Assembly: GCF_036850765.1 (NCBI RefSeq)
Contig: NC_089492.1
Location: forward strand, 167,274,296 to 167,338,295
Length of the DNA stretch: 64,000 bases
Direction of reading: 5' to 3'
Source: Saccopteryx bilineata
Lineage: Eukaryota > Chordata > Mammalia > Chiroptera > Emballonuridae
The notes below the pieces were generated by a model. It had not been told where the DNA came from. It did no database searches and saw nothing but the letters and a program-made list of their open reading frames with translations. Within the stretch, counting starts at the first letter, position 1. Each line of letters begins with the position of its first letter. Shown one piece after another: positions 10,350 to 22,414 of the stretch. A program made the position numbers and the translations under genes.

Positions 10350-13300
10350 AGCTTGTCTAAGAAGGGAAAGATACAGCTTTTCGTGAGACCTATTATAGCA
10401 GCTACTGTCATCAGCTTTCTTATTTCACCTTGAGTATGGTAATAACGGCATCAACTTTGAAATTGTGTGGCATTTCTCCAGATCTGCATATGCCATGGGA
10501 TGGTGGTGGTGGGAACGGTGGTGAGCAAAACGGAAGAGCCTTACCAAGTATGGTAGGATATGTGCTTTTGACCTCCTGTGAGAATAACAAAAAGTCATCT
10601 TCAACTTGGAAAGCAAAGACAATTGGTAGCAAAGCTTGAAAGCATCTAAATTAAATAATATTTAATCAAAAACGTTTACCTGGCAAGAACTTTCAATAAT
10701 GAATCATTCAGAGGACCCTCTAGGAAGCTAATCCAATACTCCTTGCATAGCAAAGGTAATAAAATTGGTAAATCAAGCAGCTAGATCAAAGGTTTTAAAG
10801 GCAAAAATTGCTGAATACCCAGCCAGGTTGAATGGTTGACAGAGGGTGAAAGAGGCAGAATAATAATAATAATAATAAAAACAAAGGTCAGAGGTTTTCA
10901 AACTATGACTATTAAAACAGCATAAAGCCCTACATTATAGGAAGAATTATAACTTGTCGCAAGAGTCCTACACCACCAGCATCCGATTACTGGATTAGGT
11001 TATCTTTTTCCAAAAATGGGGCAGAAGCCATGTGAATAGCCCTTGTCAATTTCATCCTTCAGAATGGAAGCTATATTAAATTTGAGTATGGCTCAAATTT
11101 AAAGTTATTTAAAGAAAGTAAGACAGCATTGTCTTTGTGTTTCTAATCCATCAAGCACATTAGGAAATTTTTCAAGTCAGAACTAAAAAAAAAAAAAAAA
11201 AAAAAAAAGAAAAGCCAGGAAAAAAAAATGAGTCTCTTTCTTGGGTCAGTAGACAAAGAAGGAAGTAACTCCAACTACCCATTTTCCTTATTCTCCCAGG
11301 TCTGATCCCAGGACAGGATATTATCATGGTCTAGGCACTTTCCCCTCAGGGATGGATGTGACTGATGACAAATGAGGTGCTAATGGCTCCATTGGACTGA
11401 AGTTTAGATGCATATGGGTCTTTGCCAAGGTTCTTTTCCAGAGAGAACAGAAGGCACAGAATTGGGTCTTGGTGTATTATCTAAACAGAATGGATGCAGC
11501 ACCAACTGTAGTAATCCATACCATGTCTAGGTTCTAGCATCTTCCAGTGCCTCTCACAAACTCTATCCATCCAAACTAGGTCCCTTACCAACTCTATCTA
11601 TCAGAAACAGGCCTACTCTTCAGAAGGTTATCTCCACCATGGCTATTACTTAGGAATTAGAGGCTTTATCAGTTCTGAATTGATTGCTTTATCTGATATA
11701 AGACATTTATATTCAAGAATGAAATGATTTGCATGGTCAGGTTGTGCAGAGCATTACAAGGCTGTCTGCAACTTCCTGGCATCCTAAACTAACATGAACT
11801 CAAATGCTAAACCTAGACATACTCAAAATAGTGTTCACTCTGCCATTTCTCAGTGGGAGAGAATCACAATATTGTAGAAGAAAGTCCTCACAATAAAGAT
11901 GTTTCTGCCATCTGGGTGGACTCTCCTGTTGATGTTGTAGGTAAAAATGTTTTACCCCTCATCATCCTGTGGTGAAGGTGTAAAGAAGCCCCATGTACCA
12001 GAGGGCTGTGTACAATTCTCTACCTTGGGGGCCAAAAGCACAACATTGGTTTCTATAGACACAGAGCATGTGGCTAACTTGGTTTGGTAGATGTTAACAC
12101 CCCCTAGCAAGAAATCTAGGCCCTACCTTGCTTTTCCTTGAGGGGCACTGGCAACTCAGAAGGCCTAGATGTTTGCCTTCTCTCCATGTCACCGTCCACA
12201 GTGACTATGTCATCTTAAGTGTGGTTCACATCGTGGTACCAGGATAGCTGTCATAAAAGTTAGGGCTACATGCTTTCTAGTTCCCATTCATTTGGGGGGG
12301 GGGGATTGACCTTAGGTGTCTTTCATTTAATGGCAAGAAGCTTTCCCAGCAAACTTCTGGCATCACTGTGGCCAGAACTGGGTCATATGACCATCGAGCC
12401 AGTCATTTGTAGGGGGAATGGAAATGTCCTTGGTATTTTGGAACACTTGGGAGTTTCAGGGCATTGCCTTCCTTCATTGTTTACACACTTACTTTATATT
12501 TTTAAAACCTTTAAAATTGGACTTTAACATATTTAACTGTCAAGGGGTCAAGCTGTGGTGGATAATTGATTGTAACAGAGAAATATGGTATAATTGATAG
12601 TATAAAGTTTTCCAAGACTGCAGGAGGGATTAGGAGCCAAAGCACAGGTGAAGGAGGGCTTGGTCTCAGGGAAGGAGTGGTCCCTTCTCCATTATAACAG
12701 GGGACAAGGAAGAGCACATGGGTCCCAATCTAGGAAAGGGACTGGCCACTCTTGTCCCCTTTGGTGAACTGAGTGGAGTTATGCCCACTGCACAATTCCA
12801 TCCCCATTTACTTCCACGGGGACAACTTTGTTTGTGTTTCTGCCCTTTCTAGGCCAAGTCCTGCCAGAAGATGCTGTTGAAAAGTCCAGGCTTGCCACAT
12901 GCCAGCATTTCTAGCTGGACTTTTCCTATCAAGGATTGACATCGTAAAGCATGAGCTAGAAAGCATATTTAGTTTTCTCTTTGGATCATCCTTTTCTTCA
13001 CCAGTAACTGCCACCTCGTGACAAGCTCTGGCTCTACTTTGGACCAAGCGTCCCAGAGTTTAGGCACAGGCTTGTGGGTAAGATAAACTAAGCAAGCCAG
13101 GAATGTACCCTCTATACTTACCAAAGTTCTATGAAGGAACATCATCTCTCCCAAAACATTTATTAATTACAAAGTCAAAAACAGTAACTTTGCAACAGAA
13201 AGACATGGTAAACAACACTTGACCATTTTATCAAAGTTAACATCATCAGTTATAAGACCATTGATTTCATGTACTTCCTGATGTGACAAATTCAGACGGG

Positions 13301-13424
13301 CACACTACTTCTGTAGTAGCCATGCCAACAATGCTTACTGCAATTTAATCATGAGAAAACATCAGATTGACTCAAATCAAGAGATAGACGTTCAACAAAA
13401 AACTGGCCAGTAGTTTTCAAAGAT
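10350..13424. other. Unassigned sequence without a gene
   Basis: About 3 kb with no coding signal. It contains an (AAT)n run at 10,859-10,880, an A run at about 11,186-11,208 and an 11-base G run at 12,294-12,304. Short frames of 60-85 codons on both strands show no domain. Confidence 0.4.
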
Positions 13425-14020
13425 TTGAGGTTGTGCAAACGTCTTTCAATAGATGAATTCTTAAATAAGCTAAAACTGGGGTCCATCCATCCATGGAATA
13501 ATCAGCAAGAAAAATGAACGAACAATTGATAAATACCAACAACATGGATAAATCTCAAGGGAATTATGCTCAGTGAAAAAAAACAACAACAAACTATCTC
13601 CAAAGTTTCCATACTATAAGATGCTATTTATACGGCATTCTTGAAAAGATGAAACTATAGAGATAGAGAACGGGTTCATAGTTGCCAGAGGTAAGGAAGC
13701 AGTCGAGGAAGGGAGGTAACTGAGACTCCTTCCTTATGTATCATGAGGGAAACTTGTGATGGTGGTTACACAAGTTCATGTATGATAAAATTGCATAGAA
13801 ATAAATAATCATACACATGCAGAAATCCAAATAAAGCTGATAAAACCTGTGTGAAGTCCATGGATTGTATCAATGTCAACTTCTTGGTCATGGTAACTGT
13901 GCTATAGTTATGTAAGATGTTGCCATTGGAGAAAACCAAGTACAGGAATCTTTCTGTATTATCCCTTATAACTGTATGTGAATCTACAATTTTCTCAAAA
14001 TGAAAAGTTTCTTAAAACTA
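13425..14020 (+). repeat. Old L1 3' end
   Basis: Follows the 3' end of ancient L1M-type elements: 'tcaatagatgaattcttaaataagc', 'ccatccatccatggaataatcagcaagaa', 'caacatggataaatctcaaggg', 'ggttcatagttgccagaggtaaggaag', 'gatggtggttacacaagttc' and a terminal 'aactgtatgtgaatctacaattttctcaaaatgaaaag'. Related 3' sequence recurs at about 14,165-14,310 ('ctactatttttgcaactttttc'). Heavily mutated with no open frame. Confidence 0.75.
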
Positions 14021-14451
14021 TGTTAAGGTTGCTAAAGTCAAGGAAAGATTTAATAACCCAGGTTAGAGACTCAGGAGTCATACGACTAGATTATGGGACC
14101 ATGAATTGGATATGAGCCAGAAAAAAGGACTTTAGTGGAATAAAGTTTGCAGTTGAGTTTATATCAAAGCTCACTTCTTAGTTTTGATCAATGCATTATT
14201 GCTACATAAGATCGCAGCATTAGGGGGTGTTAGGTGAGAAGAATTCTACTATTTTTGCAACTTTTTCTATACATTTAAGATAATTTCAAATTTTTAAAAT
14301 AATTAAAAAATTTCTAAATAAAATAAGTTTAAAACTTCTATAAGGAAAAGTTTGTTTTCTCCCAACTAATAAGAAATCTGATAACCACCTTTTAAACATA
14401 AACTAGAAAGCTAGCAAATTAGAATAAACAAAATAAAAACAAAGAGTATAC

Positions 14452-14575
14452 ATCTGACCTGTGGTGGTGCAGTGGATAAAGCATTGACCTGGAACGCTGA
14501 GGTTACCAGTTTGAAACCACGGGCTTGCCTGGTCAAGGCACATATGGGAGTTGATGCTTCCTGTTCCTCTCCCCT

Positions 14576-14615
<40 letters not shown>

Positions 14616-14676
14616 ACTCTTTCTCTCTCTTCCTCCCTCTCAGAAATGAATAAATAAAAAATTTTATTGAAAAAAA
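14452..14676 (+). repeat. Short bat SINE subfamily ('gacctgtggtggtgcagtgg' head)
   Basis: About 220 bp: head 'tgacctgtggtggtgcagtggataaagc', box B 'agtttgaaaccac', 'gcctggtcaaggcacatatgggagttgatgcttcc', a (CT)n stretch at about 14,579-14,612 and an A-rich tail. It lacks the long repeated body of the 30,428-type copies, so it is a distinct shorter subfamily; 29,791-30,005 is a younger member. Confidence 0.85.
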
Positions 14677-17600
14677 AGGGGCACACATAATTTCTTAACA
14701 TTCTTACCAATAGGTTTTTTCAAGTTTAGGGCCATGTATAACAGCTATAATAAAAACTAGAGTTTAAGTAGCACATTGATACTACTTTCTATTATAGAAA
14801 CTTCTATAATCATTCTATTAAATTTGCCTGCTCTGATGCTTGTTTCTTAAGGAACTCTGTCTACCAATGACTGTCATGTGAATAAGCAGGCTCTTGCTCC
14901 CCTCACTTGCTGTTTACAGTGGAGACCAAAGCTGATCTTGGAGCCACTTTGACTGGTGGCCCCCCAAATTTTATCCAGGCTGTCTCTAATCCAGAGGAAT
15001 GACCTAGCAAAGCCCAACATGTTTTTAAACACAATGGGTTGAAATGAGATAGATTCTCACCCATGACCTCGTGCCAAGGGCAGGAAACTCAGGGGATTGC
15101 TGACTCCCACCCAACCCTGTGCACTATGCAGCGTGTTCTCCAGGCTTGGCTTCTGCCATCTTCTCAGGTTGAGTCATCTAAATGATCCAAGTTCTGTTGT
15201 GTGTGGACTTTTTTTTCTTTCTTTAAATATTTTTCCAAGCATGAAATTCAGAGGAGAGGTCACTTCTTCTGCATGGGAATCTGTCTGCTTTCTTTTTATG
15301 GCCACTTCTATATCCAGAAGGTCCCAGATCCAGTACACCATAGGACATTCTAGTAAAGTTCCTCCAAGCAAGTGTCCCTGTGTTCACTTACTGTCTTGAC
15401 ATGTTAGATCTTATTCAGAGGCCATTTCCTTCCAGTCCTCTTCAGTCCCTGGCTTTTCTGCTCAAGTGGAAATGTACACTCCTTGAGTTTCTTCTTTGGG
15501 TTCTTATCTGTGCAGCTCTGGTCTAAAGCTGGACTGGTCTGTTTTTTATCCATCTAACTGCAAAGGTTATAGCAAGATGGACAGAAGTTTGGACATAGCA
15601 ATCTGGGAAAACTTCTCCCATAAACCTGACTTGATACATCTGTCCTGCTGGCAGCTGGAGGCCCATCAGGCGTCCAGCTGGCTCTCTGCCTCCTCCAAGA
15701 GGCTCAATCCAATGAGGAGCCCTTTAATATTCTTCACTCTGCCAGAGGCAAGTGCCCTGATCAAGACAGCCCAGTGGGCCCTGGTACACCATGAGCAGTC
15801 TCCCACTTCAGCAGGTACACGGCAAAGATCCAGACATCCAGCAAGAAAAGGAAGACTGGAGGACCAGGCTGTGCCAGCCCTTGCTGCTTTCAGAACAACA
15901 TTCTCCTAGAAACAAAATACAAAGCCTCCACTTTAATCTGCCTGGTTCTGCTTGGTGAACCCCGAGAACATACAGCTAAGTTCCTCACATACAGATTCCT
16001 GAATCAGTATGTGTATTATTTCACAGGAGATCAACCTAGAACTTCAGGTACCTCAAGTGGTCCAGCACCAATGACATTGAAGAAAATCTGCTCCTCCACC
16101 CAAACTTCACTGGTATGAAACCCTCACCTACTAGAATGTTAAGGAAATCCATCGCTCTGACATCTCTGCCTGGGTCTCTGGCTACGAGACAGAGAAGTCC
16201 AAGGCAGAGAAGGATATGGACACTATTTTGGGCCTCAAAGGTCTCTGTCACTTCAACAATGTTGCTCAGCTTAGAGAGTTTCCAGGCTCACTGCCGTGAG
16301 TGTGAGGGCTGAGCTCAGCCGCTGGCAGGCTGCGGGTGTGCACTGGAGGCTGACTAATGACTCTCAGATGGCTGGACTCAGATCCCCCATCCAGGGCTCA
16401 CAGAACACTTTCGCCACAGCCTGGGGTGTAAAGTGGCACCAGGAGGGGGCTGGCCACAGTGATTCTCACCCAGTTCTCATTGTACCTTCTGGTGCATCCA
16501 GAAGGTCCTTGAAGGACGGACTCCGGGGCTTGGCCACCATGGACACTGTAGGTGAGGGAAACCATCCATGGAACTCTGACATTTTCTCTCTGTTTATTCT
16601 TTATATTTTAATGGAATTCTGTGGTCTAGACTTGGTTTCAGACCCTGTGCTCTCAGAGTCAGCTAAAGTACAAAGGGGGAAAAAAAGAGAAAGTAGTGGG
16701 AAAAATTAGATTCTTGATTTGTGTCCAGATGGTACTAGACGAAAATAGACTCAGAGATTCTCACTGCAAACTTGCCTCTGGTATGACGCTCCCCTCCCTT
16801 CATTTAAGGTCTTCTTGGTAGAAGAGGGAATGGGAATAAGAAAAACACTGGGAACGTTCATTTTTCTTTTTCCCAGCTGTATATTAAAAGGCTCGCACAG
16901 GTTCCAGTGGAGGATGGTTGTGGAGCAACAGGAGTTGTACCACACACAGGGACTTACACCCAACATGGAGGAGACCCTCGGGAGCATGGCTGGCCTGGCC
17001 TGGCCTGCAGGCAGGATGGAGCTGGGGTGCTCTGTGGAAGTGCCACAGAAGCAGCTTTCCTGGCCCTGAAGGGCCACTTAACCCTCCCTGTGCAAATCAA
17101 GCAGAGAGACAAGAGAGGGCCCTGGGTTCTGGCTCCACACCTGCAGGGAGCAGCAAGGTCTCAGACATGCGCACTCCCTTCCACTCCTGGGAGCGCTCGC
17201 AGGGGCTGAGTGCACCTGGAAAGACAGCTAGAGAGTGGAGGGCAGGGAGTCCTCTCAGAAGATAGCATGGGGAGCCTTGGAAGTGTCCATCTGTCAGAAA
17301 CAGAAAACCTGACAGATTGAACGGCCCCACAGGGCATGAGCTTCACAACAAGACTGGCATGACCGCAGGGTCCCACCTTGCCCAAAAAGAGGCCATGCCT
17401 TGTAGTTCTCTCATCCCAGTTTATTTCCCATCATTGCTCCGCTGTTCAGTGGGAACATCACCAGTGTCCATAAGCCGCCACACAGCGCATGCGTCCTAAA
17501 GTCCAGGACTTCCTCCACTGACAGGCGGCCCAGTGGACATTGGTCAGATGCCAATGAAAGGAGTAGTGGTCCAGTGGAAAGTACTGTTTTAAAATGCACC

Positions 17601-18037
17601 CTCTTATAATTCAGTTATCTTGCAAATGTTTACATTGCCTTGGAGGACAAGCAGAGTGTCAGTGGGTCCATCCTTGGCTCTGAGTGCCAAGGTGGGGCAA
17701 AGGAGGAAGCTGAAGTGATTGACACAAGGACCAGGCAGGCGCCAGAGCTAATAACGGGCAGATAGTCCAAAGGAAGCATTACCATAAAGGTCAGGTTGCA
17801 AGGTGAGTGTCAGAGCCCAGGCAGACCCTGTTGGGCACCACCCAGATCACTGCCTTGGGAACTGGAATTCAGATGGGACCTCTTTCTGGTTTGTCCAGGA
17901 CCATATCTGGTTCAGCTCTGATGTCTTTCAGAGTTTGAGGCTCTGAACTAAGATTTTTTTACTTTCCTAACCCTCTTCACTTATATGTTGGGTGTTTTGT
18001 GGCATTGAGGTGAAACTTATTGTATGAGAAATATGTT
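14677..18037. other. Unassigned sequence without a gene
   Basis: Mostly unique sequence. The stretch from about 15,480 to 16,560 is less AT-rich and has frames of about 137 codons on the plus strand (15,496-15,909 and 16,296-16,709). I could not match either strand to a family, and neighbouring frames carry stops. It may be an eroded processed pseudogene or simply an exon-poor intron. Confidence 0.35.
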
Positions 18038-18045
18038 CAAACAGA

Positions 18046-18314
18046 CAAAGGTGGATTTAATGGTGGGCACACCAGGCACGTGCCCGGAGCTCCGACTTCT
18101 GAAGAGCCCCGCAAAACCCCAACTTTACACTTTTCTAATTACACCAAGTTTGGTTTTATATGTGCAATTTTAACATTAATAGTACATAATGTTTTTATGT
18201 ATTTAAAAATATAGTAAATGTGTATTTTCATTTTCTCTGTCTCTTTCTTTTTTTTTAAGGGGTCCAATATTTTCTTCTGCACTTGGGGCCTCAATTGACC
18301 TTAATCTGCCTCTG
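18046..18314. mobile_element. hAT-type MITE with intact target-site duplication
   Basis: 269-bp non-autonomous DNA transposon. Terminal inverted repeats are CAAAGGTGGATTTAA (left) and, read inward from the right end, CAGAGGCAGATTAA. A perfect 8-bp duplication, caaacaga, lies at 18,038-18,045 and 18,315-18,322; eight bases is the hAT superfamily length. The interior is T-rich and has no transposase frame, so it needed a transposase supplied in trans. Confidence 0.88.
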
Positions 18315-18439
18315 CAAACAGAGGATGCTAATGTTCTACATTTTACTGTACTTCCTACTTGACAAAGCACTTTCATATATTTTCTCTTGTGTGGGCTTCA
18401 TAATTATCTGTAAAGGCCAAAAGAACTGGACTCCACAGA

Positions 18440-18560
18440 CCATTAGGGCCCTTGAAAACAGAGACTACTTTATTCGTCACTGTAACTTAAACACTTAATA
18501 TACTGCCTGGTGCAGAGTAGATACTCAACTAAATATTTGTTCAATAAAGGGATGGATAGA
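18440..18560 (+). repeat. L2 3' end relic with (GATG)n
   Basis: 'gggcccttgaaaacagagac…cttaatatactgcctggtgcagagtagatactcaactaaatatttgttcaat' is the L2 terminus. It runs directly into a (GATG)n microsatellite, as L2 'gaatgaatg' ends often do. Confidence 0.65.
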
Positions 18561-18597
18561 TGGATGGATGGATGGATGGATGAATGGATGGATGGAG
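18551..18597. repeat. (GATG)n microsatellite
   Basis: About 11 tetranucleotide units, with two variant units (gata, gatgaatg). Confidence 0.9.
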
Positions 18598-18639
18598 GGA
18601 ATATGCCTCAATTTTTAAAGTGGATTCAATTCCCAATTC

Positions 18640-18730
18640 CACTTACTAATATGTGGCTTTGTCCAAGACTCTAAACCTTATTTTCCTCATCTACAAAATA
18701 GCAATAATAATATTATTTTTGCTGCCACAA
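18640..18730 (+). repeat. MIR relic
   Basis: 'atgtggctttgtccaagactctaaaccttattttcctcatctacaaaatagc' is the MIR core in sense orientation. Confidence 0.6.
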
Positions 18731-18874
18731 CAGAAAGAAAATAAACATAGGCTTGCTCAATATCATATGACTGGAGTAGAGCCAAGGCTTAAACCAGGAT
18801 CTCCTGATCCCTAGTCCACTCTTTGTCCTATAGTATTATGGTGGAGGGAGAAAGGAAATTATTGTGTACTACCT

Positions 18875-19045
18875 GTCAGGCTCTGTTTCAGAAACTTTAA
18901 AACATTCATAAAAGCTCCACAGAGTAAATATTTTTATTACTACCAATTTACAGAGAAGTTAAGTCAAATGTTCTATAGTGGAGTTGAGAGCAAAACCCAG
19001 TTCTCTCTGACTTGAAAGTCTAATTTTATACCACTTGCCATGTTT
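18875..19045 (-). repeat. MIR relic
   Basis: 'tactacctgtcaggctctgtttcag' to 'accaatttacagagaagttaagtcaaatg' and 'gagagcaaaacccag' keep the reverse MIR order. Confidence 0.55.
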
Positions 19046-19789
19046 TCTTTTTAGCTCACATCAAGTCCGTGGTTTGAGGCCTCCCAGGCCCTCCATCAAC
19101 CTCGGACACAGACTGGCAATGGCTTCCAATCCCAGCACTGCAGCAGAATTAGCCACCTGAGCAATAGCCACACTTTTAACAATTGACCAATATTTACTAA
19201 CTACCTTGCAGAGTTGGCATATTTAGTCAAAACATAGCTATCCACTGCTACATCCTAGATCATCATCCTAGATGTTTTATTCCAGACAGTCTAGAAAATG
19301 GCAGGTAATGGTAACCATTATGAGACTGGTTCTATGGAAGCATTTATGGCCCCAAATAAACTTAAATTATATGAAGATCGATTGTGAAAGTCACAGTGTA
19401 GGACAATCTGGAGAAAAAATGAAAACAGAACTTAATTTTCATCTTTTCATATACTTTCTATTAGAGTAATTGGTTGAAGTAATTTCCAGCCAGGAAGCAG
19501 GTATACAAAGCTAGTTAGGATCCAAAGCTCGATTCAGAATGTTTCAATATGGGGCACACCTGTGCTCAGGAGGGGGCAGGGAAGAAAATTGGGGTGGAGG
19601 AGAAAGACATAGCTTTAATCCTGGAACAAATGAAAACTCTTAATGGGTGAGGCTTGAATATGCCTGTCTCCAAGATGTATTTCTCTATTAGTTAAAGTTT
19701 AGCTATAAGTGGCAAAGGACCCAGCCTAAATTAGTCTAAAGCAATATATTAATTTTTGGTCTACATAACTTACAAGTCTAGAGACAGGT

Positions 19790-20168
19790 TGTTATACACT
19801 AAATGTTTGTGTCTTCCCCAAATTCCTATGTTAAAACCCTAGTCCACATTGTGATGGTATTTGGAGGTGGAGCCTTTGTGGCTAATTAGGGTTAGATGAG
19901 GTCATGAGGGTGGGGTCCTTATGATGGTTCAGCACCCTTATAAAGACATGAGAGAACTCAGTCTCTCTCTCTCTTTCTCTCCCCCTCCCCTCTTTGAGGA
20001 TATGATGAAGGCAGCCATATGGAAGCCAGGCAGAGAGCTCTCATCAGAACCCAACCATGCTGTGAAAAATAAATTTGTTTAAAGGTTCCCAAGTTCAAAT
20101 TGGAAGGGCAGCCTCCATGAACACATCCTCATCTATCTCAGAATTCCAGTAAAACCCTGTTACAACAC
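19790..20168 (+). repeat. MLT1-type LTR (ERVL-MaLR)
   Basis: Solo LTR running TG…CA. It starts 'tgttatacactaaatgtttgtgtcttcccc', continues 'attgtgatggtatttggaggtggagcctttg' and 'gttagatgaggtcatgagggtggggtcc', then 'cccttataaagacatgagag' and the 'aaaaataaatttgtttaa' poly-A signal region. This order is that of MLT1 LTRs. No internal gag or pol follows, so it is a recombined solo LTR. Confidence 0.82.
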
Positions 20169-20854
20169 AGTGCTTTGTTGGGGCCCTGTGCCCATTCCTG
20201 AACCAATCTTTGTGGTCGGAATATGTGACATGTTGATTGCTGTCAGCCTAGGCCCCGTGCTTCATCCTGATTCTGTGAACATACCCCCCGCAGAAAACAC
20301 AGAATGGGGTGGGGACTGTGGATGCTGAAGACACTAAGTGCACATCCTGCCACAAGTTAGTGGAGACTGGGAGGAGGCCAGGCTAGATCTTCCCAAGTCC
20401 CCAGATCAAGGGAGAGTGACACAGCAAGGGAGCAGATAAACTCCAGCAGGTAAAAGGCTGACCTGTCCTAACAACCTGTATACTGAGTTTATTATTAAGC
20501 CATAAAATGTCTTATCCCAAATAATAAATTAAAAGGCGGGATTTGCTAAGCTGGAAACTCATACCTTATGTAACTTAAGCTGCAAAAGGCAATGTGTGGG
20601 GTTCTGCAAAAGGGCTGGTTTATCCTATATAAATGTTTTCTGTTTGAATAAGTACAGCTGCCCCTTACTTTCCACTCTGCACTCACTCCTGAGATAATGT
20701 GTATAAACTGAACGTGAGGCCAATGGATTGTGCTTTCAAATGTGGGGCATTGCAAAATACATCTATGGTGTGAAAAATCTCCCTTGTTTGCTCTGTAAGT
20801 TTGAGTGGTGACCTACTGGCTTTTTGTAGAGTGAGGCCTACATAGGAGCCTTAA

Positions 20855-20857
<3 letters not shown>

Positions 20858-20889
<32 letters not shown>
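20858..20889. repeat. (AC)n microsatellite
   Basis: About 16 dinucleotide units with one interruption near the start (acacgcac). Confidence 0.95.
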
Positions 20890-20892
<3 letters not shown>

Positions 20893-20992
20893 CCAAAATC
20901 CACAGACCACAAAGCTGTACCTGCAGAAAGAGCTGAACATTTTCCCTCAATGGTCTTTTCCCACAAATCCATTCTTATAGGACTCAATCTCC

Positions 20993-21051
20993 TTAAATTC
21001 AGTCCCCAGACTGTGTTCCTCTTTAAATTCAGTCCCCAGACTGTGTTCCTC
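20993..21051. repeat. 30-bp tandem duplication
   Basis: The unit beginning 'ttaaattcagtccccagact' occurs at 20,993 and again at 21,023. The copies are identical over at least 29 bases, which implies a recent local duplication. Confidence 0.92.
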
Positions 21052-22001
21052 CACAGACAACACTGAAGTCCACACACAAATAGCTCTTCAGTGACTTGAC
21101 AGCTGAAAGACCCCAAGCCAGTGCTCCCCAGCCAACAAACAAAATCCTGTCTCAATGGAGTTTTCCTTGACTCTGAGGCCGGACCCCATATGTCACCATG
21201 ATACCAGTGAGACATGGTCTGGCTGAGTTAGCTCGGTCTCCCGGAAAGCATCCACCCCACATTGGTGGCCACAGGACAGATGTCAGCGTAAAGTGTGTGT
21301 GAATTGTTCTGATTTGTTGATTTGTAAATTTTATTTGAACTGCTGGTAAAAGCTGATATTTAATCAGTACTAGGACTAAAGTTGTGCTTATTAGGAATTT
21401 TTCCTTGCCTAGATGTTTCCTTCAGCCAGGGGGCATTCGTGGCTATCTTTTCAGAATGATCACTTCCACCTAAAATGCCCTAGGATTTATGAGTATGATC
21501 ATGACATAAACACCAGAAAGTAGGGCAGCAAGGGCAAAGAGGATGTATTTTCAGCTTTTGCATAATGAGATTCCCTTTTTCAAGTATAAAGGGGGGGGCA
21601 AATTGCAAAGGGCTCACAAATGTTCCTTTTATTTCATTCCCCATGCCCTCTTAGGCCAGAAGTGGAAACAGAGGGCACTTTCTTGGAAGGAGCAGGTACC
21701 TCTCTACCTGGTGTGATTTCAAGGGGCACTTGTGCCAGCTCCCCAAGGAGCATCCGCCCAGGTGCTTTCCTGATGCCAGCGCCCTTTCTATAGCAGTCAC
21801 ACTGCTCGGTTGCTCAAGTTCAAAATCAACTGTTCAAATGCTGGTTTAAATCACTCAGTGATGTCAGAGCCTCTCTTGAGATGCAGTATTGAGGATTTCA
21901 AATATTCATTTTGCAAACTATGCTCATTTAATCCTCCAAGCAATTTTAAGAGCAGGCAGACTAGTATTAATACATTTTACAGATGAGAAAATTGACCTTT
22001 C

Positions 22002-22010
22002 CTCCTTTTC

Positions 22011-22102
<92 letters not shown>

Positions 22103-22400
22103 TCAGTGAGAGGAGGGGAGATAGAAAGACAGACTCCTGCATGCACCCTGACTGGGATCCACCTGGCAACCCCATCTGGAGCTGATGCTCAAATCAATCA
22201 AGCTATTCTCAGTGCCTGAAGCCGACGCTCAGACCAATTGAGCCACTGGCTGTGAGAGGAGAAGAGAGAGAGAAGGAGGAGGAGAGGGAGGGAAAGAGAA
22301 GCAGATGGTTGTTTCTCATGTGTGCCCTGACCGGTGACCCAACCAGAATAATCGTATACCAGGCCGATGTTCTATCCACTGGGAAAACTGGCCAGGGCTA
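22002..22400 (-). repeat. VES-type SINE, antisense, with a (TTTC)n-expanded tail
   Basis: Reverse VES copy whose A-tail has become a (TTTC)n array of about 24 units (about 22,008-22,104). Then come 'agtgagaggaggggagatagaaagacagactcc', a GA-rich stretch and 'actggccagggct'. The target-site duplication is aaaattgacctttc (21,988-22,001) and aaaactgacctttc (22,401-22,414), one mismatch. Lysine/glutamate- or serine/phenylalanine-repeat frames here are microsatellite translations. Confidence 0.9.
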
Positions 22401-22414
22401 AAAACTGACCTTTC

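Larger units (their letters stand above)
20169..21987. other. Unassigned sequence without a gene
   Basis: Contains an (AC)n microsatellite and a 30-bp tandem duplication, listed separately, plus an 8-base G run near 21,591. The 125-codon minus frame at 20,838-21,215 is partly built from both repeats and is not credible. Confidence 0.4.

Noticed and set aside
15480..16560. Possible processed pseudogene with frames of about 137 codons
   Set aside because: I could not match either strand to any family, there is no poly-A tail or target-site duplication at its edges, and stops interrupt every frame. Left as unassigned; a translated database search of both strands would settle it.
22008..22104. 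Regularly spaced repeats reminiscent of an array
   Set aside because: A pure tetranucleotide SINE tail, with no spacers. CRISPR arrays do not occur in this type of genome.
21889..22219. Frames encoding long Ser/Phe/Leu or Lys/Glu/Arg repeats
   Set aside because: Translations of the (TTTC)n microsatellite.
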